Shown here: piece by piece, positions 1 to 15,936 of the stretch
How positions within the stretch are numbered: position 1 is the first letter of the stretch
How the letters are laid out: each line of letters starts with the position of its first letter
Assembly (NCBI GenBank): GCA_964035015.1
Contig: OZ036002.1
Span: 5,894,377-5,958,376, forward strand
DNA length: 64,000 bases
Direction of reading: 5' to 3'
Source: Corallium rubrum
Taxonomy: Eukaryota > Cnidaria > Anthozoa > Scleralcyonacea > Coralliidae
Notes under the pieces: generated by a model
The model's database searches: none
The model's input: only the letters and a program-made list of their open reading frames with translations
What the model was told of the DNA's origin: nothing
Translations under genes and position numbers: made by a program

Positions 1-41
1 ATTTCGCAACTTCTACCAAGTTGTCCGAAGGTTTGTGACGA

Positions 42-1095
<1,054 letters not shown>

Positions 1096-1692
1096 GACGT
1101 TTGTCTCATAACACATACTGACAATACGACAATACTTAGCAAAACCTTGTTTTAATTTTATAGATCCATTCTTGGAAAACGGGTCCTATAATTCTAGGGA
1201 TATTCAGACACAGGTATATACTTTTTTTATACAGTTTGACCCAAATAGTGTAGTAATGAATTTTGTAAATTTAATTAATTAAACTTCATAATTATTCTTA
1301 TTAATTAATTTTATTCTCAATAAAAAAATTAGTGATTCTAAAACATATAGCGTTATCGAAATATCATAGAAATATTATGTTGCTTTCTTCTCTTACGTCA
1401 CGTTTAGGTAGAATCACTTCATTTTATGTATCAAAAACTTCTCGCTCTTGTCGGCAAAGATAGTCAGGATGGCAAGCGAAAAAGTAAATGGAACTTACCC
1501 AAGATGTCCGCGATAAACTGTAAGTTCCTCAGTGATCACGTATCTCTGTCATCATCATGATTATCATGATCATGATCATCATCATAATCATCATTATCAT
1601 CATAATCATCATCATCATCATCATAATTGACCTTTTCGCCATTATCGGCACCATCTTGAATTCGCAATGCATTTTGGTCTATCCAGGTTAAC
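1096..1692. other. Gene-free AT-rich stretch with an ATC-rich patch
   Basis: No exon-like frame or splice context was seen. It contains an imperfect ATC/ATCATA-type simple repeat at about 1550-1625. Nothing else is supportable. Confidence 0.6.
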
Positions 1693-1994
1693 AAGCTCCA
1701 TTAAAAGGTTGATTGCGTAGTGTGGAGACACAATGCAGTAATTTTTTCTTTATAAATACTTTCGTGGCAACAATATCTAAATATAATAATTGTCATATTG
1801 GTAAAAGCAACAATTCTCGGACGTGTAAGGATAGATTCATGACAAATGTATCCTTATACGTACGAGAATTATTGCTTTTACCAATATGACAACGATCATA
1901 TCTATATAGACATTGTTGCCATGAAAGTGTTTATCAAGAAACAATTACCGCATTGTGTCTCAACACTAAGCAATCACTCTTTTAATTGAGCTTA
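1693..1994. mobile_element. Foldback (MITE-like) element
   Basis: A near-palindrome of about 300 bp. The left side (AAGCTCCATTAAAAGG..., then GAGACACAATG, and later CATATTGGTAAAAGCAA) reappears inverted on the right (...TTTTAATTGAGCTT). The loop lies around 1830. There is no ORF; it fits a non-autonomous inverted-repeat transposon. No target duplication was resolved. Confidence 0.75.
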
Positions 1995-2275
1995 ATTTAT
2001 GATTGAGTCGGTTTTCTTTGATGTACCGCGGGCTGTATATAGCATACAGCCTTGAATACTAATTAGAAAAGAAATGAAGAAAAAAACTAGGAAAATGTTT
2101 GTCCAAGGTAGAAAAAAAGACATAACTTTGTTGGAAAACCTCGTCAATCATGAAATAATTCAGATAAAACCCTCGAAAGTCGGGATGTATGCGATATACA
2201 GCCCTCGGACGCTTCGCGTCCTCGGGGCTGTATATAGCATACATCCCTCGTTCTCGGGCTTTATCTCTTACTTAT
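1995..2275. repeat. Foldback repeat, copy 1 of a family also found at 20203-20480
   Basis: It shares the block GAGTCGGTTTTCTTTGATGT followed by CCGCGGG with 20208-20236. It also shares the layout of a palindromic GGGxTATA core: GCTGTATATAGCATAC here, TATATCC-type in the other copy. A CCTCGG.CGCTTCGCG.CCGAGG-type inverted core lies at about 2203-2227. Non-coding; it ends about 85 bp before the ATG of the SAM-domain gene, so it may sit in that gene's promoter. Confidence 0.65.
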
Positions 2276-2358
2276 TATTGCGAATTCAAGATGGCGCCGC
2301 TGTTGGTGAAAAGGTCCATTATCATCACCGTCGTCGTCGTTGTCGTTTATAATGTAAT

Positions 2359-5724
<3,366 letters not shown>

Positions 5725-5907
5725 TTGGAATGGTGTAAGAATATGAGCGTCTACCAGAAGAGATCTGGTGCCGAAAGCTTGCATTCTAACGCATGGGTTG
5801 TCGCACAGTTTTGTCTGCCAACAACGAGTAGCCTCTTTCGCAGGCGTCTTGTACTCCAAATGTTAATACAAAATTAAGGGTTTGGTTTAGGGTGATCTGT
5901 GCAGTTA

Positions 5908-6093
5908 AGCCTGGTTCTCATATGTCGCCGATGGTCGCCGACCCATGATTTAGATGCATGTTAAGTAAAAGAATAAAAGCACTGCTTTTCTGCATTGTTC
6001 TTTATTACTTAACATGCTGCTGCACTTCCTGTTTTAACATTCATCTAAATCACAAATCGCCGACGATTGGCGACATATGAAAACCAGGCTTTA
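5908..6093. mobile_element. Small foldback MITE
   Basis: The termini AGCCTGGTTCTCATATGTCG and CGACATATGAAAACCAGGCT are inverted repeats. The interior has ATTTAGATG and CATCTAAAT plus GCATGTTAAGTAA and TTACTTAACATGC as further inverted pairs. About 186 bp, non-coding. Confidence 0.75.
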
Positions 6094-6325
6094 ACACTGT
6101 ATGTCAGCCGGCAAACTGCATCTTTCTTCCAAAGATCGCGCCTAGTGAGGCATGGAAAGGAGCGCTACGCTAACCTGACTTTCTAGCGTGTCTGAAAAAT
6201 AGGACTGATCGAGGTTCTAATACTGAAAATGAAGCCAACGGCGGCCATGTTGGAGTGATCACCTAATAACTACTGTGGCGGTGCAGACATGTTGGAGAGC
6301 ATTCTGACATTTTCTATTTAACAAT

Positions 6326-6757
6326 AGACGACTTTCAGGCTCATGCGCAGTAGCAACTTTACTTCAAATTTTCATCGGAGGTAAAAACAACTGTTTTAGC
6401 TGGAAAGATCATATTAAAAATAGTAAAAGTGCAAAGTTTAAAATAAATCGGACAAATAGTGCGAAAGCTACGCTCTTCGGAAGTTTTGCTCTCCACTAGG
6501 GATTTAATAGGGATTTTGGCTTGGCGTGCAACTCCCGCCCGCCAAGCCAAAATCCCTATTAAATCACTAATAAATCCCTGTTGGAATGGTCAACTTTCCG
6601 CTTGTGAAACTTTTCCATTTGTTAAGCAATTCGTTTCAAACTTTGCACTTCTACTATTTTCAATATGCTCGTTCCAGCTAAAACAGTTGTTTTTATCTCC
6701 GACGAAAATTTGAATATTTGTTGCTACTGCGCATGATCGTGAAAGTCGTCTATTAGA
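6326..6757. mobile_element. Foldback element (~430 bp)
   Basis: AGACGACTTTC..GCGCAGTAGCAAC on the left pairs with GTTGCTACTGCGC..GAAAGTCGTCT on the right. The inner part carries AACAACTGTTTTAGCTGGAA and its inverse. The short frames seen here are not gene-like. It is followed to 7228 by a smaller inverted repeat around 6770-6850 (AATTTCTATGAG / CTCATAGAAATT) and nothing else recognisable. Confidence 0.75.
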
Positions 6758-7228
6758 TTATGAGCTCGAAATTTCTATGAGTGAATAGTTGACGAGAGCG
6801 GAGCTCGAGTCAACTATCATCTCATAGAAATTGAGAGCGAATAATCTAATTGTTTTAGTAGAAACTAACTTGTGTACCTTAGTTCTTCTTGATTATTTCA
6901 AAAAACGAAGCATAACCATTGTTTCTGTGTGAAAACCAAGGCAAAACAATCTTTCACTCCTCGTCGCCTCCATGTTGTTTTACTGCATGGCCGCGCGAGT
7001 ACTGGTACTCAATTTGCTACTCGCTATCTATTGACGAATAGATATCGAGTAGAGTAGCCAATCAGATTGCAGCATTTGCAATAGAATACTAGTCAGTTTC
7101 TACTAATTAATGTTAGTGAAGGGACGTATTGGTTGGACAGTTATTTCATGTCGGTCAGTTTTGCTTTTCCTCTCAGATTAGCCATTGAATTTGTAATGAG
7201 GGCACTCCAATATGGCCGCCGTTGAGTC

Positions 7229-8058
7229 TAATAGATCATTTGCACGATGACGTGAGATGGGATCACTCGAAAGGCCCCGTCGAGTCCTTTCGCGGCTTTT
7301 CCAGAAATGTCGTCAAATTTGTTGTTTCTAAATTTGTCGTCAACTTTCAGTGAGTCTTAAGATTTTAGCGATCTTTTCGACACCCTGACCACAACATAAA
7401 CCCTAACAGATTAATCTGAAATATTGTTTACTGCCTAGCTTTTTGGAAAAACATATTTTGCGACATATTTTAGAAAAGTTACGAAAGGACTGGACTGTTC
7501 TCTTCGAGTGATCCCGTTTATCCGAAACCCTAGAATACTGGCAAAGCATTCTGGCACATGCGTAAAAACGCACAACTTGTTCACGGTTGTCAACAGGCGT
7601 GAACAATGTTGTGCTGCTCGCCGTGAACAAGTTGTCAACAAGTTGTTCACTTATGGTTCAAACAACTTGTTCACGGATAAATCAACAGTCATGAACAAGT
7701 TGTTCCAACAGCACATTTTTATAGCTAACAACGTTGTTCGCACATGATACAACATGTTGTAACAGCATGACGAAATAACAACGATGAACAACAAGTTTAC
7801 AACAATGGTGAACATGGTTGATGTATCAACACGTTCTTCGGTGGTTACAACATGCGTGAACAACGGTTGTTGTTTCATCAAGCAGTAACAACTTGTTGAA
7901 ACAATGATGAACAATGTTGTTAATTTATCAATGTTGTTCACATATGTCAACAAGTTGTTACAGCATTGTTGCAAGTTGTTACAGCATTGTTGCAAGTTGT
8001 TACAGCATTGTTCTAGTCACCCAGCGCCATCTCACGTCATTGTGCAAATGGCCTATTA
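7229..8058. mobile_element. MITE with internal AACAACTTGTTCAC repeats
   Basis: The inverted termini are TAATAGATCATTTGCACGAT and, on the other strand, TAATAGGCCATTTGCACAAT, both continuing into GACGTGAGATGG. Roughly 7565-8010 consists of degenerate, partly palindromic copies of a GTTGTTCAC/AACAACTTGTT unit, with a GTTGTTACAGCATTGTTGCAA tandem at the right end. It contains nested foldback sequence (CACTCGAAAGG / TTCGAGTGATCCC). Non-coding. Confidence 0.75.
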
Positions 8059-8257
8059 TCTGGAGAGAAAGCCACTGTGAAGCGTCAATTAAGTTCAGGT
8101 TTTGTGCATTTATGGTTAGCAAAATAAATTAATATATTGGCCAGACTCAGTCCATTTGGTAGGTGTCTCAGTTTGATTTGCTTGTACCGTCGTAGTTTCT
8201 AATGATCTCTAGTCAGTGCAAATATTCTCAAGTGTGCAAGTAACTCTCAAAGTGTCT

Positions 8258-8690
8258 ATGAAATGAAAAATTCGTTAGCATATTTGTCGTTTTATTGTAC
8301 AGAGGAGCATGGCAGGAGCACTCACTGAAAATTTCAAGCGAATCTGATGCGTAGTTTTCGCGCTATAAACTCTCAAAATTTGCCATGGCTTGTCGTTCTT
8401 GGAGAAAAATAGGGCTTTCGGTAACAATGCTTATGACGTACGCAGATAGACAACTATGCATAAAAACAATAGATTTCACTATTAATGATCCCCATCTGCA
8501 TACGTCATAACGCATTGTTACCAAGAAGCCCAAATTTCGCCAAAAACTATCCACGGCAAATTTTGAGAGTTGATAACGCGAAAACTACGCATCAGATTCT
8601 TTTGAAATTTTCAGTGAGTGCTCCTGTCATGCTCCTCTGTACAATAAACAACAAAAATGCCAACGTGTTTTTCACTTCATAGACACTTTA
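8258..8690. mobile_element. Foldback element (~430 bp)
   Basis: AAGTGTCTATGAA, TACAGAGGAGCATG and TCAAAATTTGCC on the left recur inverted on the right (GGCAAATTTTGA, CATGCTCCTCTGTA, TTCATAGACACTT). The loop is near 8470. Non-coding. Confidence 0.75.
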
Positions 8691-10299
8691 AGCTAAAACA
8701 CATCTATCCATCTATCCTCTTCAAAATCAGCCCATCCGACACAATAGAAAACTCGATCCAGTCCTATTTTTCAGATCAGTGATTTACCACGTATCTTATA
8801 CGCTAACTCGACCTACTAGTGGATGCATAGCTAATGTTAGCACGAGTCAGTTCAATACCTCGTTGGGCGCCATAGCATCTTTATAAGGGAACGATTTGCT
8901 GGATAACATGTTGCTAACTGACCTTAACCGACCTGTGGTGATCGGTAGACCTTTTTAGACCCAGTGAGCTATAGCTGGGCTGCAGATCCAAACTGGGTTT
9001 ATCGCTTCTGGCTCTATCTTTACTGGCTGCCATGGGCACGCAGTGTACTGTCAAGACCAACTTGCATGTGGCAGAAAACAAAACAGAAACCACTCGTATG
9101 CACTAGAAATCTATTGTAGTCTTGTGCCTGAGGATCTTTTCCTGAGATATACAAATGCAATCTATAGTCGTGATCGCATGCGTTGATTTAATAATCGTAT
9201 TGGTTAGTTTGCTTCTCTGCAAATTGTCTTTGCGAATAAGAGAACTCATCTTATTTTGAAAGTAGTGAGAGAGTGGTAGAAAAAACTTCCATACTTGACA
9301 TACCAAATGCCCATGCTGTAATAAGTCTTTCTCGAATAACCCCCCCCCCCCCGACAAAACCATTAAACCAATCAATTTATAGTGAACTCAAAAATAATTT
9401 TGTTTGTTTGCCTTAGCATTCTAGATTCCACAACGATTTTTCAAAGAAAATGTCACTAAATTGTCCACCCCCGATTAAGCGCATTCCTCGAAGGGCCACG
9501 CAAAAGCATTCCAGGAAACAACAGCATTTTGAACATTTCTCCGGCATATGAACATCACGTGCCTCGTTCTTAATGCGTTTATAAAGTTCCTGTTTATGTT
9601 TCAGTTTCACGTGCGCTGTCCGTGAATAGCAAGAACAGACGCAATTTCTTGCTCATGTACGTTGCTTTTCCTACCAACGAACTGATACAAAATCCTGAAC
9701 TGTTACAAAAAGGCTTTTCTTCGTCTTCAAAGAGGTTTGCGCTGTAATTTAATAGCTTCCGGTGACCAAGGTCGTTCGTCACCGACCTGTATTTTGTATG
9801 GTGGTTGGAAATATTCAAAGGAAATATATGTGTTGCATAAATTGCTTGTGATAAACAACGTGTAACGGTGAGTAGCTCGCTTTTCGGAATACAGAATATT
9901 TTTTATGAAAGTTGGATACAAAGCTTGACCTTCCGCACAGCTCATGAGTCATGATCACAATAAGCCATTGGTCAGTCACAGGATGACATCGATCTGATCA
10001 TTTGCTTTTCCTATTCCATCAAATGTTTTCTGTCAAAACCTGTTACTGTGGCAAAAAAGACGGAAGCGTTGAATATTTGTGGAATTATGTGCCTGGGTCT
10101 TCAAATACAATAAGATGTCTTGAAAATATTGTATTAGCACTGATACAACTTGATTGAGACTTCAGTAGTTCAGTTACCAGTACTTCCAAATATGGTACAA
10201 TGTTGAATATCTATTATCTCTCACTTTAGTAACTAGTTTGAGTATTAGTGTACATCCAGGTCTGATATTAGTAGAAAACTAGAAATGATGGAAAATACT
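8691..10299. other. Gene-free intergenic stretch
   Basis: No exon chain, RNA gene or clear repeat was identified on either strand. A C14 homopolymer lies at about 9340-9353. The short ORFs lack splice or family support. Confidence 0.5.
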
Positions 10300-10307
10300 A
10301 TGGTACT

Positions 10308-10956
10308 CAGGGGTGGATACAGGGAGGGGTGACTGACTAGTCACCCCCCTTCCCTGCCCCAACCAATACAGGATTATACAGCGATACACTAGCAGCTGTT
10401 TATACAAATCACAACAGTTACTTGTGTGTAAAATGTGCATAAATTATATTGTATAACAATGCTTATTGATACAGGCCGTAAGATTGGGCATCATGATACG
10501 CTAATATCTTGTAAATTTGAAACCCCAATTTTAAAACAGTAAGAATCACGATTATATAGACGTATTGTATACAATCTCAATCTGAAATCTGAATATACAT
10601 AGTAATTTTGGAACATAAACGTATAAAACATATCCCCATGAGTCCACGACAATGATGACATGGTGTATTCATATATTTGGGTATTTTGTGTGGTAATTTA
10701 TATCCTTCAAAACTCTTTCAAATCCCCCTCAAAATGCAGGAAATGCTATTTCAGAGACTCTAAAATTCAAAATTTTTCCGGGAAACATGCCCCTGGACCC
10801 CCTGGAAGTTTGTCACATCTTCAGTGCCACCCTACCCCCATGTAGTAAGTATTGCCTGTTTTGTCCCCCCCCCCTGCACCCTTGTTAAGTATTCTGAAAG
10901 AAACAACTGAGCACCTTATAGTCACCCCCCTTGCAAAAATCCTGTATCCGCCACTG
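10308..10956. mobile_element. MITE with CAGGGGTGGATACAGG termini
   Basis: The left end CAGGGGTGGATACAGG matches the inverse of the right end, CAGTGGCGGATACAGG. A copy of CACCCCCCTT near each end extends the inverted repeat. The 5-bp GTACT sits immediately outside both ends (10303-10307 and 10957-10961). The termini resemble those of hAT-type elements, but an 8-bp duplication is not evident, so the superfamily is left open. About 650 bp, no transposase. Confidence 0.7.
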
Positions 10957-12202
10957 GTACTAAATCTAATCAAACTTCATCTCATACTTCCCAGAGCCCT
11001 TTTCGTAAAATGCTTTTTTCAACTTTCTGGGGAAGGGGGTTGAAAGTGCTTGCAGGCATTATTTTTAAAACAAATAATGAATTTCTACCATATTCTCAGA
11101 AATTGATGTATTTTTAATTTCTTTTAAAATTCTAACTTTTTGACAATAGTATGATATCATCAAATTGTGATGTGCTGCATGAGGAATATTTGTATCTAAT
11201 AATTCATATTTTTAATAGCTGACTTTTAGTGGACATCCGAGGGCATCTGAGGGCCCATGGGATTGATTACTTCAGGGGCCCTTTCTGATTTAGTGACTGC
11301 ATTTCTAGGGGGTTCAGGAGCATGCTTCCCTGGAAAAATTTTTAATTTAGGGTCTCTGAAATGGCATTTTGAGGGCACTTTTGAGCAAAATCTAATCACT
11401 CACTCCGATTCAAAGTCTGTTAAAGTGGGCAGATTATTTGAATGGATTCATAACTGCATTCATTCCATTCCACATAGCCTGTGCACAGTATTTGTGCACA
11501 CTGCACATGCTAATAAGGGCACTTCTTGCCAAAATTTTTTTGGGGTAAATACCCCCTATCAGGTAAATACCCCCTACCCCCGGTCACACCACCCCTGCAT
11601 ATGGGTGTCAAAGCATCCCTCCCACCCACCAAGAGAAGATTTTCAGTGTAAGACTCAAGACTGTCAGACAAAGTGGCAGGCCCTGAAGGTGCGACAAACC
11701 AGTTGAAGGGTCTGGGGAGCTCCCCCAGGAAATTTTTGATTTTCTAATGCTCTGAAACGCTATTTCCTGCATTTTGAGGGCAGTTATAAGGGTTCTATGG
11801 AACCTATGGATCTTGTCAAAATGCTCAGGGCCCCTAATTAATTGCTTTTGCTCGGGGCCCGTGGGGTTTACCCACCCTTCCCAATAGGTAGTTGCACCAC
11901 TGGGAGTGTGAGTGTAGTAACATCACATTATTTATTGCTCAGCTTTTCTGACCTGTTGACTCAGGCCTTCATCGGAGCAAAAATACAGAAAATACTTTCT
12001 TTGATGAAGGTTTGTGTCAGCAGGTTAAAAGCTAAGTTACAAATTCTTGTTCCTATTACAATTTGTGACGTCCATGCAAATGTTCAAAGAATTGTATAAT
12101 ATGTCTTTTCAATTTTTTTGTATTTTGAAAAGTTTAGTTTCTGAATTTAATTTGTTATATTTTTTTTATTAAGGTCTAATTGTCTGAAATGCTGATGTAA
12201 CA
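10957..12202. other. Gene-free stretch with repeat remnants
   Basis: Between about 11220 and 11890, G/C-rich fragments (GGGGCCC, CCCCTAATTAATT, AAATACCCCCTA tandem pair at 11550) look like decayed transposon sequence. At 11950-12010 an inverted copy of the TGACTCAGGCCTTCATCGGAG motif occurs; it is also seen at 44185. No gene is supportable. Confidence 0.5.
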
Positions 12203-14116
12203 ATGTCTGTGAGGCCTGACAAAAGTCTTCACGATGCCTGTAGCAGGGGTCGGCTACGGAAAGTGAGGGAGATCTTAGAGAAGGGAGGTGACGTTGTGAG
12301 TATGCTGGAATCACGTCTTGGGTTTTTGGGTTACACACCATTACATGAAGCCACATGCCAGGGCCATGATGATGTCTTACGCTTGTTGCTCATTTATGGT
12401 GGAAATGTCAATGCCAAAGCAAATGGAGATTACACACCATTGCATATTGCTGCTTCTATGGATTATGTCAAATGCATAGAGGTTTGTTCTTCTATTTTAA
12501 CTGTATAGATGTACAAATTAAGGTCAGATCTAATCAGCATGTTTTGAGGTAAAGGTAAAGGTCTTTATTTAGAATACTGTACATCAAACATGTATCTTTA
12601 CAATCAAATTACGACCTAAGGATTTTTCAATGTGGCCATGTCGAGGTATATCAAAGGCGCTTTAAGCAGACGCTATACGACACAGTTCAGACCACGGATC
12701 CCAGCTAAGCCCTGTGTTGATTTTACGGAGGGAGGAAAACTGAGAACCTGGTGAAAAACCCTTGGAGCACAGGAGAGGCCAACTAAACTCTACTCACATG
12801 GGTCCCAAGCTCGAGAATGGGGCTGTTCCCAGATGGTCACCCATCCAAGTACAGTACTAACCCCATCTATTAAACTGGGCTTAACTATTGGTGAAAGGTA
12901 GCACCCTAACAGCACACGCCGTCCATGCTTTATTGATCTTTAGCAGCAGGCCTGCTGAGAGATGACTGGATAGAGGCCTAGGCAAAATAGTTGGGTGGAG
13001 GCCTTCTCGCTAGGGTATGCCCCCCTTACAGTCAAACTGGATGTTCTTTCTTTCCTGCATGACCTTTCAAAGTTTCAATATTGACAACAACATTGCAATG
13101 TTCACTTGCAAATGGTACACGGTGATTTCTTAGCAAGTTCCTAAAAATTTGCATTTTAAATATCGAACTTCACATATAATATGAAAAGTGAAGAACTATT
13201 GAAAGTCAGAACCATTAACTCTAAGTAATCTTCATGTTATGTGAGATTCAAACAAATGGTAATTTTGAGCAACTTACCAAGGAATCACTGTGTACAGTTT
13301 TCAAATCAATATTGCAATGTTGCGTGGTAAAGAACATCCGGTTTGACTGTAAATCCTTGGGTCTCTGAAAGGGTATTTCATGTGTTTTAAGGGCTGTGGC
13401 TATATATTAAAGTTTGAAATAAACCACTAAATCTACTTTTTGTGCTAATTTAGTATACTAAAGATATCTTGTAAAATTATTAAAACAATTTCTATTAGGC
13501 CCCATAGTGAGGGTACAGTGCCTAAATCTGATGCTTTTACACAGGCCATCACATAGGCTGATGACCACTTTTAATTTTCTGTTTTTGGTTTGAATTTAAT
13601 ACCATTGCTGCTTGTGTAATGATGTTCTTACAGTCAAACCGGATGTTCTCTTGCATGCGACTTTGCAATATTGCGCTGCAACATTGCAATGTCAATTTGG
13701 CTTGAGCAACTTGCAAACGTCTCATGAAGATTCCTCAGTAGATTCCTTTAAAAGTTCATCTTTCTTTTGAGTAAATATACAAATTTATGTTTAAAATATT
13801 ACTGTTGGTGCATAGATAGTATTTAATGTATTTTCAGCCATGCAAATGAAGAAATGTTGAATTTCGCAAATAAATATTTCTGAAACGTTTGCAAATTGCT
13901 CACCGGAACTTGTCAATCAACATTGCAATGTTGCATGGGAATATTGCAATGTAGCTCACAAGAGAACACTGGTTTCACTGTAAATTCTGTTTTCTAAACA
14001 GGTTTTGTTGAAGAACAATGCAGACATAAGGGCTTTGGACGACTTTCATAAAACTCCATATCAAACTGCCATTCAGCACAGACGAAAAGAGTCTGCTAAA
14101 TGTTTAAAGAGTGCTG
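12203..14116 (+). CDS. Ankyrin-repeat protein, 5' two exons only (partial)
   Basis: Exon 1 is 12203-12481 (93 codons, phase 0) and exon 2 is 14002-14116 (38 codons + 1 base), ending at a good GTAAGC donor; no third exon is visible before the assembly gap. The translation has about three and a half ankyrin repeats: SLHDACSRGRLRKVREILEK, then GYTPLHEATCQGHDDVLRLLL, then GDYTPLHIAASMDYVKCIEVLL, then KTPYQTAIQHRRKESAKCL. The TPLH and LL signatures are intact. Such repeats are protein-binding scaffolds; without the rest of the protein no family can be named. The ATG is the first in frame and opens the first repeat after seven residues. The 1.5-kb intron holds a 5S-like SINE and two related mariner-type MITEs. 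The second MITE ends only 21 bp before exon 2. Confidence 0.75.
12545..12925 (-). mobile_element. 5S-rRNA-derived SINE (SINE3-like)
   Basis: On the minus strand the element reads GGTTAGTACTgTACTTGGAT then GGGTGACCATCTGGGAACA. This closely follows the 3' half of 5S rRNA (GGTTAGTACTTGGATGGGAG...CCTGGGAATACC), including the Pol III internal control region. It then continues into about 280 bp of unrelated body and ends near a CTTTACCTTTACCT pyrimidine tail at 12545. 5S-headed SINEs are an established class. It lies in the ankyrin gene's first intron, antisense to it. Confidence 0.65.
13029..13349. mobile_element. Tc1/mariner-type MITE, copy 1
   Basis: The termini CAGTCAAACTGGATGTTCTT and, inverted, CAGTCAAACCGGATGTTCTT are flanked by TA on both sides (13027-13028, 13350-13351). 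TA duplication and CAGT ends fit Tc1/mariner (pogo-like) MITEs. The interior has TTGCAATGTT-type inverted repeats. No ORF. Confidence 0.8.
13631..13980. mobile_element. Tc1/mariner-type MITE, copy 2
   Basis: Same family as 13029-13349: left end CAGTCAAACCGGATGTTCTC, right end inverted CAGTGAAACCAGTGTTCTCT, TA flanks at 13629-13630 and 13981-13982. The interior again contains CAACATTGCAATG motifs. Its right end adjoins the acceptor region of ankyrin exon 2. Confidence 0.8.
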
Positions 14117-14440
14117 GTAAGCCTATATTAACCATTTCCTATCAGTGGATTTTCCTTGTGATGTGTAAAATTGTCTGCCTGAAACAATTTGAGGTTAATT
14201 TTTCAACTAGGCCAGGTTTGGCAGACTAATGGGAAAAAATTGGGCTTTTGAGAACCTTTGAAAAAACAAATTTAGGATCTAGGGAACATTGAACACTTTA
14301 GGTTTGATGAGGACAGTTTTTGACATTGGTTGATAAAAATAGGTGCACAATGCGTGCACACAAAATCAGATCAAATTCAGATGGCTGGGAGATTTAAAAT
14401 GACTCCTCTGTTATGGAAACGACTTGGAATAAATAATATG

Positions 14441-15376
14441 GCCATTCAAACTGGGGGAAATAAGTCACAACTTAATTAAGATGTGTCCTATTTAAGTAAT
14501 GAACACATCCATATAAACGGTCAATTTCTAATAAGTCGTGACTTATTTTGGACTAGCTTTCAACCCTGTTCTTATTTTAGTCACAACTTATTTTGGACTA
14601 GCTTTCAACCCTATTCTTATTTTAGTCGTGACTTATTTTGGACTAGCTTTCAACCCTATTCTTATTTTAGTCGTGACTTATTTTGGACTAGCTTTCAACC
14701 CTGTTCTTATTTTAGTCACGACTTATTTTGGACTAGCTTTCAACCCTGTTCTTATTTTAGTCGCGACTTATTTTGAACTAGCTTTCAACCCTGTTCTTAT
14801 TTTAGTCGCGACTTATTTTGGACTAGCTTTCAACCCTGTTCTTATTTTAGTCACGACTTATTTTGGACTAGCTTTCAACCCTGTTCTTATTTTAGTCGCG
14901 ACTTATTTTGGACTAGCTTTCAACCCTGTTCTTATTTTAGTCGCGACTTATTTTGGACTAGCTTTCAACCCTGTTCTTATTTTAGTCACGACTTATTTTG
15001 GACTAGCTTTCAACCCTGTTCTTATTTTAGTCGCGACTTATTTTGGACTAGCTTTCAACCCTGTTCTTATTTTAGTCACGACTTATTTTGGACTAGCTTA
15101 ATCCTGTTCTTATTTTAGTCACGACTTATTTTGGACTAGCTTTCAACCCTGTTCTTATTTTAGTCACGACTTATTTTGGACTAGCTTTCAATCCTGTTCT
15201 TATTTTAGTCACAACTTATTTTGGACTAGCTTTCAACCCTGTTCTTGTCGGTCACGACTTACTTTGGTCACGATCAAGTTGACCATTTATATGGGCCTAT
15301 ACGAGTGTGTTTGCGACTTAAATAGGATGCGTCTTAATTAAGTCATGACTTATTTTCTCCCATTTAAATGGCCCTA
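14441..15376. mobile_element. MITE carrying a 45-bp tandem array
   Basis: The inverted termini are GGCCATTCAAACTGGGGGAA.. and, on the other strand, GGCCATTTAAATGGGAGAAA.., both followed by ATAAGTCA..ACTTAATTAAGA and CATCCTATTTAAGT. Most of the interior (14538-15250) is about 16 copies of a 45-bp unit (TTATTTTGGACTAGCTTTCA...). Units differ mainly at TCAC/TCGC/TCGTGAC. Because 45 is a multiple of three, an open frame of 15-aa repeats runs through it; I regard this as incidental. Confidence 0.75.
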
Positions 15377-15404
15377 ATTTGTAATACAGTCGAACCTTTC
15401 TTAA

Positions 15405-15932
15405 AGGCCCAGTCAAACGAGGATGAGAGTTGATGAGAGTCGATGAGAGTTGCAACTCTCGGTCGCGTTTAACCACCAACTCTCATCGACTCTCATGCAC
15501 TCTTATCGACTCTCATCAACTTTGAGCTGGTTCAAATTTTAATGAGAGTTGATGAGAGTTTTTGCTCGTTTGACCGGTCATGAGAGTTGGCATATGAGAG
15601 TTGATGAGAGTTTAGCGAAATTGTTTTGACTGTATTCGTGACTTTTCGTGACAAGAAAAGGCAAGAATGCAAAATATATCTGTTTATTTATTTGTCCAGT
15701 ACGAGATTGTAAAAATACGAACTTTGTTTACCTCGAAATTCGTTCCTAGTCTCCCTGCTACGTGCGGTAAATCCTACAACTCTCGTCAACTCTCATGGTC
15801 AACTCTCATCAACTCTCATCAACTCTCATCAACTCTCATCCTCGTTTGACCGGGGCATGAGAGTTGAGAAAACTCTCAGACAAACTCTTGCTTGCCAACT
15901 CTCATCAACTCTCATCCTCGTTTGATCGGGGC
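15405..15932. mobile_element. TTAA-type MITE nested in a pogo/Tigger-like remnant
   Basis: The left end AGGCCCAGTCAAACGAGG and the inverted right end GCCCCGATCAAACGAGG both run into GATGAGAGTTGATGAGAG. TTAA is duplicated at 15401-15404 and 15933-15936. The interior is tandem/inverted GAGAGTTGAT units. The sequence outside the two TTAAs (CAGTCGAACCTTTC..., ...CGGACACC) joins into a pogo/Tigger-like terminus, so this element inserted into an older MITE. Confidence 0.75.
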
Positions 15933-15936
15933 TTAA

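Noticed and set aside
10852..11706. ORFs of 63-149 aa in the 10.8-11.7 kb region
   Set aside because: They cross MITE and C-rich repeat sequence, have no family resemblance and no splice structure.
14483..15101. 187-aa ORF of YFGLAFNPVLILV repeats
   Set aside because: A 45-bp tandem unit inside a MITE; frame maintenance follows from the unit length. No start context, splice or family support.
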